The translations under genes were made by a program, and so were the position numbers. Below, one piece after another: positions 41,948 through 50,295 of a stretch of 56,539 nt of DNA. The stretch covers positions 1-56,539 of the forward strand of contig JAKFYK010000003.1 of assembly GCA_021730905.1 (NCBI GenBank). Direction: 5' to 3'. The DNA is from Betaproteobacteria bacterium. GTDB lineage: Bacteria > Pseudomonadota > Gammaproteobacteria > Burkholderiales > SG8-41. The notes under the pieces were generated by a model. That model was given only the letters and a program-made list of their open reading frames with translations. It did not search any database and had not been told where the DNA came from. Within the stretch, counting starts at the first letter, position 1; each line of letters starts with the position of its first letter.

Positions 41948-44620
41948 TTAATACGATCTCCGCAACTGATCAAACACGTAGTTCAATATTCCCCCGCTCT
42001 GATACCAGGCGATCTCGCGCCGCGTATCGAGCCGGCTGCGCAGCGCAAGCGTTTCCGTAGTTCCATTCACGCGATGTATGGCGCAGTTCACCGTCGCACG
42101 CGGTTTCATGTGCGGTGTGATGCCGGCAACATCGACGGTTTCAGTGCCGTCGAGATGCAGCGACTTCCACGTCACCCCCGCGGGCAGTTCCAGCGGCGCC
42201 ACGCCCATGCCGACGAGATTGGAGCGGTGAATGCGCTCGAAATTTTCCGCGATGATGGCGCGCACGCCCAGCGCCGCCGGGCCTTTGGCCGCCCAGTCGC
42301 GCGACGAGCCGCAGCCGTATTCCTTGCCCGCAAACATCACCATCGGAATCCTCTGCGCGGCATAGCGTTCGGCCGCATCGTAGAACGGCATGATGTCACC
42401 GCCGGGGAAATAGCGCGTGTAGCCGCCTTCCTTCGGCGCGCACATGTGGTTGCGAATGCGAATGTTGGCGAGCGCGCCGCGGATCAGCACTTCATGGTTG
42501 GAGCGTCGCAAGAGATACGTCCCCCACTCCTTCATCGGTATGCCCAGTGATTCGAGGTACAGCGCGGCAGGCACGCCCTTGGAGAATCCGCTCATCGGCG
42601 CAATGTGATCGGTGGTGACGCTGTCGCCCAGCAACGCAAGGATGCGCGCACCCTGAAAATCGCCGCGCGGATTCTTCGCGAGCCACGCCTCGCTGAAAAA
42701 CGGCGGCTGCTTCAGCATGGTGCTCACGGGGTCCCACTTGAAAGTCGCACCCTCGGGCGCTTTGATCGCTTTCCAGTGGGCCTCGCCTTCCTCGCAACTG
42801 CCGTAACGATGGAGAAATTGCTCGCGCCGCAGATTACGCTCCACGATTTCGGCGATTTCTGCGTCTGTCGGCCAGATGTCCTTGAGGTACACCGGTTGGC
42901 CATCGTTGCCCGTGCCCAGCGCGTCTTTGGTAATGTCGGTGAGCAAGGTACCCGCGATCGAGTACGCCACCACCAGCGGCGGTGACATCAGATAAGCGCC
43001 GCGCACTTCCGGGTGGATACGCCCCTCGAAATTGCGGTTGCCCGACAGCACCGAGCACAGCGTGAGGTCATTCTTCTCGATCTGCTCGCTGATCGGCGGT
43101 GGCAGCGAACCCGAGCCTCCGGCACAGGTCATGCAGCCATAGCCGACCACCTGAAACCCCAGCGCGTCGAGCGATTGCTGCAGACCGGATTCATTCAGAT
43201 AATCGCTCACCACCGCGGAGCCGGGCGAGAGCGAGGTCTTCACCCACGGTTTGCTTTTCAGGCCCTTGCGCTGCGCATTGCGCGCGAGCAGGCCCGCCGC
43301 CACCAGCACGGACGGATTGGATGTATTGGTGCAACTGGTAATCGCACCGATCACCACGTCACCTTCGCGCACTTCCCCCGGCGCTCGGGGCGCATCGGAT
43401 CGGGATGGCTTGACGTTGGGAAATCCCTTTATAAAACTTTCCGCTGCCCTGGACAGATCATGACGATCCTGCGGCAGCCTGGGTCCCGACACTGAGGGTT
43501 CTATGGCACCCAGATCTATTTCAAGCGAGTCGCTGAACACCGCATCCGCCGGTGCCTCATTCCACAGCCCCTGCGCCTTGGCATAGGCTTCAGTCAGTGC
43601 GATGTCTTCGGCCTTGCGGCCGGTGAGTTCAAGATAGCGCAGCGTCTCTTCGTCGATCGGGAAAAACGACATGGTTGCACCGTACTCGCAGGACATGTTG
43701 GACAACGTCGCGCGTTCCTGCAACCGCATGGTTTTTACGCCCGGCCCGTGGAACTCCACCCACTTGCCGATCACGCCTTTGGCGCGCAGACGCTGCGTTA
43801 CGGTCAGCGCGAGATCCGTGGTAGTGACGCCGGGCTTCAGTTGTCCGACAAGTTTGCAGCCCACCACGTCCGGGATCACCAGCGAAATCGGCTGACCCAG
43901 CATCGCCGATGCCGCCTCGATTCCTCCCACACCCCAACCCATCACGCCCAGCGAATTGATCATCGGCGTGTGGCTGTCGCAGGCCACCAGCGAATCTGGA
44001 AACGCATGGCGCTGTCCATTGATCATTTCACTCCAAACGGGCCGTGACAGGAATTCAAGATTCACCTGATGCACAATGCCCGCGCCCGGCGGTATCACGC
44101 GGAAGTTATTGAATTCGCGCTGCGCCCACTTCACCAGTTCATAGCGCTCGCGGTTTTCCCTGAATTCCAAATCAAGGTTCTTGGCGTACGCGTCGGCAGT
44201 GCCGGCATACTCTGCCGTCACCGCGTGATCGATGACCAGATCCACCTTGCGCAGCGGATTCACCTTGCGCGGATTGGCGCCCGCTTTTTTCATCGCATCG
44301 CGCATCGCTGCCACATCCGCCAGCATGGGCACGCCCGATGAATCGGGCAGCACCACGCGCGTCGGACTGAGCGAGATACCGCGTTCCGAATGCGGGTTAT
44401 CGACCCACGCCACCAGCGCACGAATGTCGTCCGCAGTCACCGTATCGCCATCCTCAAAACGCAACAGGTTTTCAAGCAGCACACGCAAGGTTACCGGTAG
44501 GCGGCACATGTTTGCGCCGAGCTTTTTCTCAGCTGCCGAAAGACTGAAGATGCGGTACTCCGTCGCGCCGACCGCCAGGGTTTGCTGCGCACTGAAGCTA
44601 TCGATTTTGGTGATTTCCAT
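41948..44620 (-). CDS. acnA: aconitate hydratase A
   Basis: This 890-residue enzyme isomerises citrate and isocitrate through a [4Fe-4S] cluster in the TCA cycle. Cluster ligands are visible as Cys in TSCTNTSNPSVL (about 435) and in GCMTCAGGSG (about 500-503). Other marks are VVLPDSSGVPMLADVA, VACDSHTPMINSLGV, and the C-terminal swivel domain with GKEYGCGSSRDWAAKGP. Length and order of domains match the AcnA/IRP group (about 890 residues) rather than AcnB. AGGAA precedes the ATG at 44620. It is divergent from a PEP-mutase/isocitrate-lyase family gene, and the pairing recalls 2-methylcitrate loci, but no prpC is present. Confidence 0.95.
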   Translation of the reverse strand: MEITKIDSFSAQQTLAVGATEYRIFSLSAAEKKLGANMCRLPVTLRVLLENLLRFEDGDTVTADDIRALVAWVDNPHSERGISLSPTRVVLPDSSGVPMLADVAAMRDAMKKAGANPRKVNPLRKVDLVIDHAVTAEYAGTADAYAKNLDLEFRENRERYELVKWAQREFNNFRVIPPGAGIVHQVNLEFLSRPVWSEMINGQRHAFPDSLVACDSHTPMINSLGVMGWGVGGIEAASAMLGQPISLVIPDVVGCKLVGQLKPGVTTTDLALTVTQRLRAKGVIGKWVEFHGPGVKTMRLQERATLSNMSCEYGATMSFFPIDEETLRYLELTGRKAEDIALTEAYAKAQGLWNEAPADAVFSDSLEIDLGAIEPSVSGPRLPQDRHDLSRAAESFIKGFPNVKPSRSDAPRAPGEVREGDVVIGAITSCTNTSNPSVLVAAGLLARNAQRKGLKSKPWVKTSLSPGSAVVSDYLNESGLQQSLDALGFQVVGYGCMTCAGGSGSLPPPISEQIEKNDLTLCSVLSGNRNFEGRIHPEVRGAYLMSPPLVVAYSIAGTLLTDITKDALGTGNDGQPVYLKDIWPTDAEIAEIVERNLRREQFLHRYGSCEEGEAHWKAIKAPEGATFKWDPVSTMLKQPPFFSEAWLAKNPRGDFQGARILALLGDSVTTDHIAPMSGFSKGVPAALYLESLGIPMKEWGTYLLRRSNHEVLIRGALANIRIRNHMCAPKEGGYTRYFPGGDIMPFYDAAERYAAQRIPMVMFAGKEYGCGSSRDWAAKGPAALGVRAIIAENFERIHRSNLVGMGVAPLELPAGVTWKSLHLDGTETVDVAGITPHMKPRATVNCAIHRVNGTTETLALRSRLDTRREIAWYQSGGILNYVFDQLRRSY

Positions 44621-44692
44621 ATGCGAATTCCTGATGCGGAAGCGAAATCCCTTGCGGCCTCATCGGGATTTCGTGCGGTGGTTGATTTTTCG

Positions 44693-44698
44693 TATACT
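44693..44698 (+). promoter_or_regulatory. candidate -10 element for the lyase gene
   Basis: TATACT lies in the acnA/lyase divergent region, 63 bases before the lyase ATG. A weak -35 (TTCGTG at 44670-44675) is 17 bases upstream. This is a plausible sigma-70 promoter but unproven. Confidence 0.35.
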
Positions 44699-44761
44699 AC
44701 CGCGACTGTCTGCACATCAGCATTCCCAGTCCATTTACTGTAAACCCGCGAGAACCTCATC

Positions 44762-45631
44762 ATGGAACAGTCACGCAACAAGCGCATGCTCGAACTCTTC
44801 ACCCCCGGTCGGGCAACCATGATGGCCGGCGCACACAACGCGCTGTCGGCGCGCATCATCGAAGCCGCGGGCTTTGAAACCATTTTGTTCACCGGCGCGG
44901 GTTTCGCCAACACCTACCTTGGCGTGCCCGACATGGGCCTCACCTCTTTGAAGGAGGTCGTCGATCAGGTGGCGGCAATACGCGACGCGATTGACATCCC
45001 CATACTCGCCGACGGTGACACCGGTTTCGGCAACGCACTGAACGCGCGCCGCACCGTGCGCATGATGGAGCGCGCCGGCGCCAATGCGCTATTGATCGAG
45101 GATCAGGTGTATCCGAAACGCTGCGGGCACTTCGAGGACAAGGGCGTGATCTCCAAATCCGAGATGGTGCAAAAATTGAAGGCCGCGGTCGATGCGCGCC
45201 AGACCGACATGCTGATCCTCGCGCGCACCGATGCACGCGCGATGGAGGGCATGGAGGCCGCGCTCGACCGCGCGCGCGCCTATCAGGAAGCCGGCGCCGA
45301 CCTGTTGTTCGTCGAAGCACCCACCTCACTCGAAGAACTGGCGCGCATTCCGAAAGAAGTCCCCGGCCGCCACCTGTGCAACATGGTCTACGGCGGCAAG
45401 ACGCCCATTCCGTCGCAGAAAGTGCTCGGTGAAATGGGTTACGGCGTAATTTGCTACGCCAATGCCGCGTTGCAGGCGTCGATGCTGGCGATGAGCAATG
45501 TGATGAAACACCTGAAGCAACGCGGCTCGCTTGAAGGAACGGAAGCCGCGGTGATTCCGTTCGACGAGCGGCAGAAGTTCGTGGATTACCCGCGTTACGT
45601 GGAGATGGAAAAAAAATACCGGGGCGCGTGA
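44762..45631 (+). CDS. isocitrate lyase/PEP mutase superfamily enzyme
   Basis: This 289-residue TIM-barrel enzyme carries the lyase signature KRCGH at residues 119-123 and the Mg-binding loop ADGDTGFGN at 83-91. Length and motifs match the PrpB (2-methylisocitrate lyase), oxaloacetate decarboxylase and carboxyphosphonoenolpyruvate mutase group. The catalytic Cys121 favours a lyase that releases pyruvate or succinate from a 2-substituted malate. It is divergent from acnA, which could supply a hydroxy-acid substrate. The specific reaction cannot be settled from sequence. Confidence 0.87.
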   Translation: MEQSRNKRMLELFTPGRATMMAGAHNALSARIIEAAGFETILFTGAGFANTYLGVPDMGLTSLKEVVDQVAAIRDAIDIPILADGDTGFGNALNARRTVRMMERAGANALLIEDQVYPKRCGHFEDKGVISKSEMVQKLKAAVDARQTDMLILARTDARAMEGMEAALDRARAYQEAGADLLFVEAPTSLEELARIPKEVPGRHLCNMVYGGKTPIPSQKVLGEMGYGVICYANAALQASMLAMSNVMKHLKQRGSLEGTEAAVIPFDERQKFVDYPRYVEMEKKYRGA

Positions 45632-45656
45632 GCCGCCATCGACATGCGATGCTTCT

Positions 45657-45971
45657 TTACTGCTTGTCTCCCGCGACGACATAAGCCCACAACGCGTCGA
45701 TTTCTTCCGGCTTGAGCAGCCCGTCCCACGGCGGCATGGCGTTTTTGCCTTTTTTCACGGACGTCTGAAAACGGTCCGGCTGGTCTTTGGGAAAGGTCAG
45801 CAAATCGAACGCACCCTCCGGATTTTTCATGCGCACGCCATGGCACGCCGCGCAATGGCGCGCGTAGTTGTCGGAACCCGATTTGATCTGTTCGGGCGTG
45901 AAGTTCTGTGCTGCCGCAAAGTTCGACGCGGCCAACAAGCCTCCCAATACCATCACAATCAATCGCTTCAT
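45657..45971 (-). CDS. secreted small cytochrome c
   Basis: This 104-residue protein has a signal peptide (1-22, AAAQ) and one haem-binding motif CAACH at residues 40-44, with Met in NAMPPWDGLL near 79 as probable sixth ligand. It is a class I cytochrome c suited to the periplasm. It lies 76 bases downstream of the PQQ alcohol dehydrogenase gene on the same strand and is the likely electron acceptor for that enzyme, as in exaA/exaB pairs. A strong terminator-like hairpin lies between the two genes, so its level may be set separately. Confidence 0.9.
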   Translation of the reverse strand: MKRLIVMVLGGLLAASNFAAAQNFTPEQIKSGSDNYARHCAACHGVRMKNPEGAFDLLTFPKDQPDRFQTSVKKGKNAMPPWDGLLKPEEIDALWAYVVAGDKQ

Positions 45972-45990
45972 TTGTTTCGCTCTGCTCTCA

Positions 45991-46023
45991 AAAAATCAGC
46001 CCACCGGCTTGCACCGGTGGGCT
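45991..46023 (-). terminator. intrinsic terminator after the PQQ dehydrogenase gene
   Basis: On the minus strand AGCCCACCGG and CCGGTGGGCT form a perfect 10-bp stem with a six-base loop (arms at 45998-46007 and 46014-46023), followed within two bases by a run of six T. This is a classic Rho-independent terminator for the dehydrogenase gene, placed before the cytochrome gene; partial read-through would give less cytochrome transcript. Confidence 0.85.
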
Positions 46024-46047
46024 TCAAATTGCTGTAACGGTTGCTCT

Positions 46048-47721
46048 TCAATCCATCAGCGCAAATGTCCACACGGTTCCGCCCGGCAATACTTTGCCGG
46101 CCGTTTCGCGGCGGGAGGACGTGCCCCCACCCAAACCGGACTGCACGGACACGTATTGCTTGCCTTTGTAGGTGTAAGTAATCGGCTGCGAGTTGATGCC
46201 CGAGGGCGTCTTGAATTGCCACAGGACTTTACCGCTGGATTCATCCAGCGCCAAGAATTCCCCCGTTGGCAATCCGGAGAATATCAGTCCGCCCGCAGTC
46301 ACCAGCTTGCCCGACCAACTCGGCAATTCCACCAGCGGCATCCGCCATGCCGACTTTCCGGTCATCGGATCCACCGCACCGATATAGCCCCACGGCGCGC
46401 TCTTGTCGCGGTCCTTGGTGGTATTGGTCACGCCCACATAACGCTCTCCCGCTTTGTATACCGGCAGATCAGCGTTCAACTGATAGATCGCGGTTTCTTC
46501 CAGCATCGACAGATAAAGCCTGCCCGTGTTCGGGTTGAACGCCATCGGCATCCAGTTCTTGCCGCCGGTCCAGCGCGGTTCGAGCTCAACCTTTTCGCCC
46601 GCGCGCAGGCGCTTGGCGACATCGGTTTCCACCGGGCGGCCAGTCTTCAGATCCACGCCGGTGGCCCAGTTGGTCTTCACATACGGATTGCCCGCCAGCA
46701 CCTGACCGGTCGCGCGGTCCAGCACGTACATCAAGCCGTTGCGGTCGGCATGCATCAACACCTTGCGTTTCTGGCCATTGACCACGATTTCGCCCAGCAC
46801 GTTTTCATTGTTGCCGTCGTAGTCGTAAGTCTCGGCTGGCGTCCATTGATAGTGCCAGGCGATCTCCCCGGTCTTCGGACGAATCGCGATCACCGACGCT
46901 ACCCACAGATTGTCACCGGGGCGTGCTTTCCAGGTCCAGGGACCGCCGTTGCTGGTGCCCCAGTAGGAGAGATCAAGCTCCGGATCATACGAACCGGTGA
47001 TCCAGGTCGAAGCGCCACCGCGCTTGTACGAATCATCATTGGGCCAGGTCGCAAACGCTTTTTCGTTCGGGTCGGGCGTAGTGTGACGGCGCCAGATTTC
47101 CGTGCCGGTCTGCGCGTCGAGACCGACCACGAAGCCGCGCACACCAAACTCGCCGCCGGTCATTCCACTCATCACGACGCCGTTCACCACGCTGGGCGCC
47201 GAGGTAATGGAATAACCCTCCTTCCATTCGGCGATCTTGCTCTTCCACAACTGCTTGCCGGTCTTGGCGTCAATCGCATGGACATGCGCATCCAGCGAGG
47301 ACACATACACCTTGCCGTCAAACACCGCCACGCCGCGGTTGTTAAGACCACAGCACACCACGCGCGCGACCGCGGGTTCCCACTGAATGTCGTAGTTCCA
47401 TATCTGCCGTCCCGTACCGACGTCAATCGCAACCACGCGCCGCACGTTGGCAGCGTACAGCACGCCGTTATGCACCAGCGGTTGCCCTTGCTCGCCGGTA
47501 TCGGCATTGAGCGACGCGCTCCACACCGGCACCAGACGCTTCACCGTGTTCTTGTTGACTTGATCCAGCTTGCTGAAACGCTGCTGGTGATAACCCATGC
47601 CGTACGTCAGCACGTTGTCGGTGCTGCCGCCGTTGCCATCGCGATTCAGATCCTGCTGCGTTTGCGCCTGCGCCATGCCAAATATGGCCAGCAGCACTAC
47701 GCCGATAAGCGACTTTTTCAT
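46048..47721 (-). CDS. PQQ-dependent alcohol dehydrogenase, lanthanide-type signature
   Basis: This 557-residue periplasmic quinoprotein has a signal peptide (1-20) and an eight-bladed propeller with repeated TG-x-x-x-W docking motifs. It has a vicinal disulfide Cys123-Cys124 (VVCCGLN), Glu191 in GGEFGVRG and Asn258 in GTSNGGPW as metal ligands, and Asp300 in YDYDGNNE as catalytic base. Asp302, two residues after the catalytic Asp, is the extra ligand that marks lanthanide-dependent XoxF/PedH-type enzymes, whereas calcium enzymes have Ala, Ser or Thr there. GGGAGGG precedes ATG 47721; the longer frame is non-coding. A cytochrome c gene follows. PQQ synthesis genes are not in the window. Confidence 0.9.
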   Translation of the reverse strand: MKKSLIGVVLLAIFGMAQAQTQQDLNRDGNGGSTDNVLTYGMGYHQQRFSKLDQVNKNTVKRLVPVWSASLNADTGEQGQPLVHNGVLYAANVRRVVAIDVGTGRQIWNYDIQWEPAVARVVCCGLNNRGVAVFDGKVYVSSLDAHVHAIDAKTGKQLWKSKIAEWKEGYSITSAPSVVNGVVMSGMTGGEFGVRGFVVGLDAQTGTEIWRRHTTPDPNEKAFATWPNDDSYKRGGASTWITGSYDPELDLSYWGTSNGGPWTWKARPGDNLWVASVIAIRPKTGEIAWHYQWTPAETYDYDGNNENVLGEIVVNGQKRKVLMHADRNGLMYVLDRATGQVLAGNPYVKTNWATGVDLKTGRPVETDVAKRLRAGEKVELEPRWTGGKNWMPMAFNPNTGRLYLSMLEETAIYQLNADLPVYKAGERYVGVTNTTKDRDKSAPWGYIGAVDPMTGKSAWRMPLVELPSWSGKLVTAGGLIFSGLPTGEFLALDESSGKVLWQFKTPSGINSQPITYTYKGKQYVSVQSGLGGGTSSRRETAGKVLPGGTVWTFALMD

Positions 47722-47928
47722 ACTGCCCTCCCGGTTAGGTTGATGCACGATACGGACTTTGCGCTGCGCTACGCTGATATTCTCCAGCGCGAAATCCACA
47801 TGAATTAGTCTAAACCCTTTTGGAAAGACTTGCAGCGCCCCTGCGAAATGCACGGGTTGTGCTGCCGTTGCCGGGGTGACTACAATCCGCTACCGATTGT
47901 CTACATAAACCGCTTTGTAAGGATCCCC

Positions 47929-48972
47929 ATGCCGCAGCAACTCATACTCACCGGCGACCTCAATTTCATGGGGGTCACCGACCCCACCGTGCCGTTTCGC
48001 AAGGCCATCGCCGACTTCAAGGCCGCCGACGTGCGCTTTTCCAACATGGAATGTTGCCTCTACGCGCCGCCTAGCGGCCAGGTGTGGGACAACGAGGGCT
48101 TCATGGCCGACCCCGGCCCAGCGGGCGAGTGCCTAAAATATGCGGGCATCGATGCCGTGGGCATCGCCAACAACGTTAACTACGGCGAAGCCGCCATCAT
48201 GTCATCGGTCAAGCGGCTCGATGAAATCGGCATCAAGCATACGGGTGCCGGCGCGAACCGCGCGGCAGCGTACGCGCCGGTCATCATTGAAAAAAGCGGC
48301 GTGCGCTACGGCTTTTTGCAGCGCACCTCCGTGTACTGGCCGACCAATCACGAAGCCACCGCGCACACCGCAGGTGTGGCCACCATCAAGGGCCACACCG
48401 CGTATCAACTGCCGCTGCACAAGACCCGACCGGAGATTCCGCCGGCGAATCGTCCCGGCATTCCGCCGGAAATACTCACCTGGCCCGACGCCAAGCATTT
48501 GCAACTGTTCAAGGACGACGTCGCTGCGCTGCGCAAGCAGGTCGACATACTGGTGGCTTCCTGCCATTGGGGATTGCACAAGGATGTGCTGGATTACATG
48601 CCGCAAATCGCGCATGCCGCCATCGACAGCGGCGCGGACCTCGTGATGGGTCACGGCCCGCACTACTCGCTGCCCACGGAAATCTACAAAGGCAAGCCCA
48701 TTTTCTATGGCCTTGGCAGCTTCAGCTTCCATACTGGCCATGGCGGCCGGAAACACGGTGACTGGATGGGCATGATGGTCACCGCCACCATCGACAACAA
48801 AGCAATCACAAAAACCTCGATCAAGCTCGTGCGCCACAACGACGCCAACGAAAGCTACTTCTGCGACCCGGCGCAGGAGGGCAAGGAGCTTGACGAGATC
48901 AATACTCGCTGCGCGAAGCTGGGGACGAAGCTGGTGGCGAAGGGGATGGAATTGGAGATCGCGGTGGTGTGA
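47929..48972 (+). CDS. CapA family (PgsA-like) metallophosphatase-fold protein
   Basis: This 347-residue protein resembles CapA/PgsA proteins of poly-gamma-glutamate loci, which have a calcineurin-like fold. Marks are LTGDLNFMGV near the start, NMECCLYAP near 40, GIANNVNYGEAA near 83, HWGLHKDVLDYM near 212, and MGHGPHYSLPTEIYKGKPIFYGLGSFSF (quoted in parts: GHGPHY at about 240, YGLGSF at about 259). No capBC genes are near, so it may act on another polymer or metabolite. The start at 47929 has TAAGGA; the longer frame is unlikely. Its 3' end overlaps the convergent peroxidase gene by 74 bases. Confidence 0.82.
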   Translation: MPQQLILTGDLNFMGVTDPTVPFRKAIADFKAADVRFSNMECCLYAPPSGQVWDNEGFMADPGPAGECLKYAGIDAVGIANNVNYGEAAIMSSVKRLDEIGIKHTGAGANRAAAYAPVIIEKSGVRYGFLQRTSVYWPTNHEATAHTAGVATIKGHTAYQLPLHKTRPEIPPANRPGIPPEILTWPDAKHLQLFKDDVAALRKQVDILVASCHWGLHKDVLDYMPQIAHAAIDSGADLVMGHGPHYSLPTEIYKGKPIFYGLGSFSFHTGHGGRKHGDWMGMMVTATIDNKAITKTSIKLVRHNDANESYFCDPAQEGKELDEINTRCAKLGTKLVAKGMELEIAVV

Positions 48973-50278
48973 TTTCGGCTCGCGGCTTGTATCCGCTCCT
49001 GCCCCACTCCGGGTTGTAGCCATCCGTGAGCGTAAACAGGAACGCCACAATATCTTCGATTTCCTCGTCATTGAGTTGCGGACGCTGTTTCGGGCGGCGC
49101 TGATAAGGTGGTGTGTCGACGTCGACATTGGCCTGATACTGCGCCGGCAGATCGTTAAATTTTTTGCCCTCGGGATACCACCCCGCCGGATCGGTATCGC
49201 GCGTGGCATAAAACGCTACTGCGTCGCGCAGATTATCGAAAAAGCCGTTGTGCATATACGGCGCAGTCACCGTGATGTTGCGCAGCGTCGGCGTTTTGAA
49301 AAGGCCACAGGATGCGGGGTCTGTCACCCGCGGCTTGGGGGCTTCCGCTCCCGGCTTGGTGCCTGCCACAGGGACACGCTCGCACAACCCAAGGTCAATA
49401 AACGCCGGATCGGCATTTTTAGGAATGCGCGTGCTGCGCGGCAACCCCAGTGCGCGATAACTAAAGTCCGTGAACAACGATTTCTGCGGATCACGTGAAG
49501 CTTCATCAACAATATGGCACTGCGCGCAATTACCTTTTTGCCGTATGGTAAAAAGACCCAGACCGCGCTGCTCCTGTTCGGTGAACTTTGCCTCTCCGCG
49601 CATCACATAATCGAATTTCGAGGTAAACGGCTGGAATACGCGCGTGCGTTCAAAGGCGGCAATCGATTCCGCCACTGCGTCGAGCGCCGCCTCGGGATTA
49701 TCGAAAATCTTTTCGCCCCACACTTTGCGAAACTCGCCAGCGTAGGTGCTCTTTGCGACCTTGGCAATCAGCGCCGGCGCATCGGCGTTGTTCATTTCCA
49801 CCGGGTTGAAAAACGGCTGCTTCGCCTGTTCTTCCAGCGTGTCGGCACGGCCATCCCAAAAAAAACCGCCCGCCGGCACGCGCTTCCCGTCCTTTTCGAG
49901 ACCGCCAAATCGCGGCGCGGTGGCCAGATACATCACAGTCGGCGCATCGCGCGTACCGAACTGGTCGGACCGGCTACCCAACGCTACCCCGATAATGGTG
50001 TTGTTGTTGCCAGTGAAGGCGCGTCGGGGATCGTGGCACGAGGCACATGCCAGACCGGCCGGCTCCGACAGGTTGCTGTCGAAAAACAGGCGCAGGCCCA
50101 GCCGCTCGCGCGGTGTCAGGGAAGTCTGATCGATGGCGGCGGCCAGCGACAGGATAAACTGCTCAGGTGACAGGCCTTGCGCCCGTGGCCAGGGCGAGAG
50201 CAGAATGGAAAAAATCCCCGCCAAAACGGGAATGGCCAGTGCGAGTTTGGCCCAGCGTAGCCGATTCCGTTGAAACAT
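48899..50278 (-). CDS. di-haem cytochrome c peroxidase family protein
   Basis: This 459-residue protein has an N-terminal membrane or signal segment (residues 9-33) and two haem motifs, CASCH at 78-82 and CAQCH in the second half. It has GGFFWDGRADTLEEQA and the C-terminal TPTLRNITVTAPYMHNG, all typical of the MauG/CcpA family. Family members reduce H2O2 or oxidise other partners in the periplasm. The last two dozen codons are Pro/Ser-rich (PRSPIPSPSPPASSP) and are antisense to the end of the CapA-like gene, so the natural stop may have been lost. It starts 17 bases after a Bug gene on the same strand. Confidence 0.85.
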   Translation of the reverse strand: MFQRNRLRWAKLALAIPVLAGIFSILLSPWPRAQGLSPEQFILSLAAAIDQTSLTPRERLGLRLFFDSNLSEPAGLACASCHDPRRAFTGNNNTIIGVALGSRSDQFGTRDAPTVMYLATAPRFGGLEKDGKRVPAGGFFWDGRADTLEEQAKQPFFNPVEMNNADAPALIAKVAKSTYAGEFRKVWGEKIFDNPEAALDAVAESIAAFERTRVFQPFTSKFDYVMRGEAKFTEQEQRGLGLFTIRQKGNCAQCHIVDEASRDPQKSLFTDFSYRALGLPRSTRIPKNADPAFIDLGLCERVPVAGTKPGAEAPKPRVTDPASCGLFKTPTLRNITVTAPYMHNGFFDNLRDAVAFYATRDTDPAGWYPEGKKFNDLPAQYQANVDVDTPPYQRRPKQRPQLNDEEIEDIVAFLFTLTDGYNPEWGRSGYKPRAEITPPRSPIPSPSPPASSPASRSEY

Positions 50279-50295
50279 GGCGGTCGATGTACTAA

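Noticed and set aside
41948..45631. 2-methylcitrate (prp) operon
   Set aside because: Aconitase and a PrpB-like lyase are divergent neighbours, but no 2-methylcitrate synthase or prpR-like regulator is present and the aconitase fits AcnA.
45868..47808. 646-codon plus-strand open frame
   Set aside because: It lies antisense to the PQQ dehydrogenase and cytochrome genes, is rich in Arg, His and Ala as expected from GC-rich antisense frames, and shows no domain motif.
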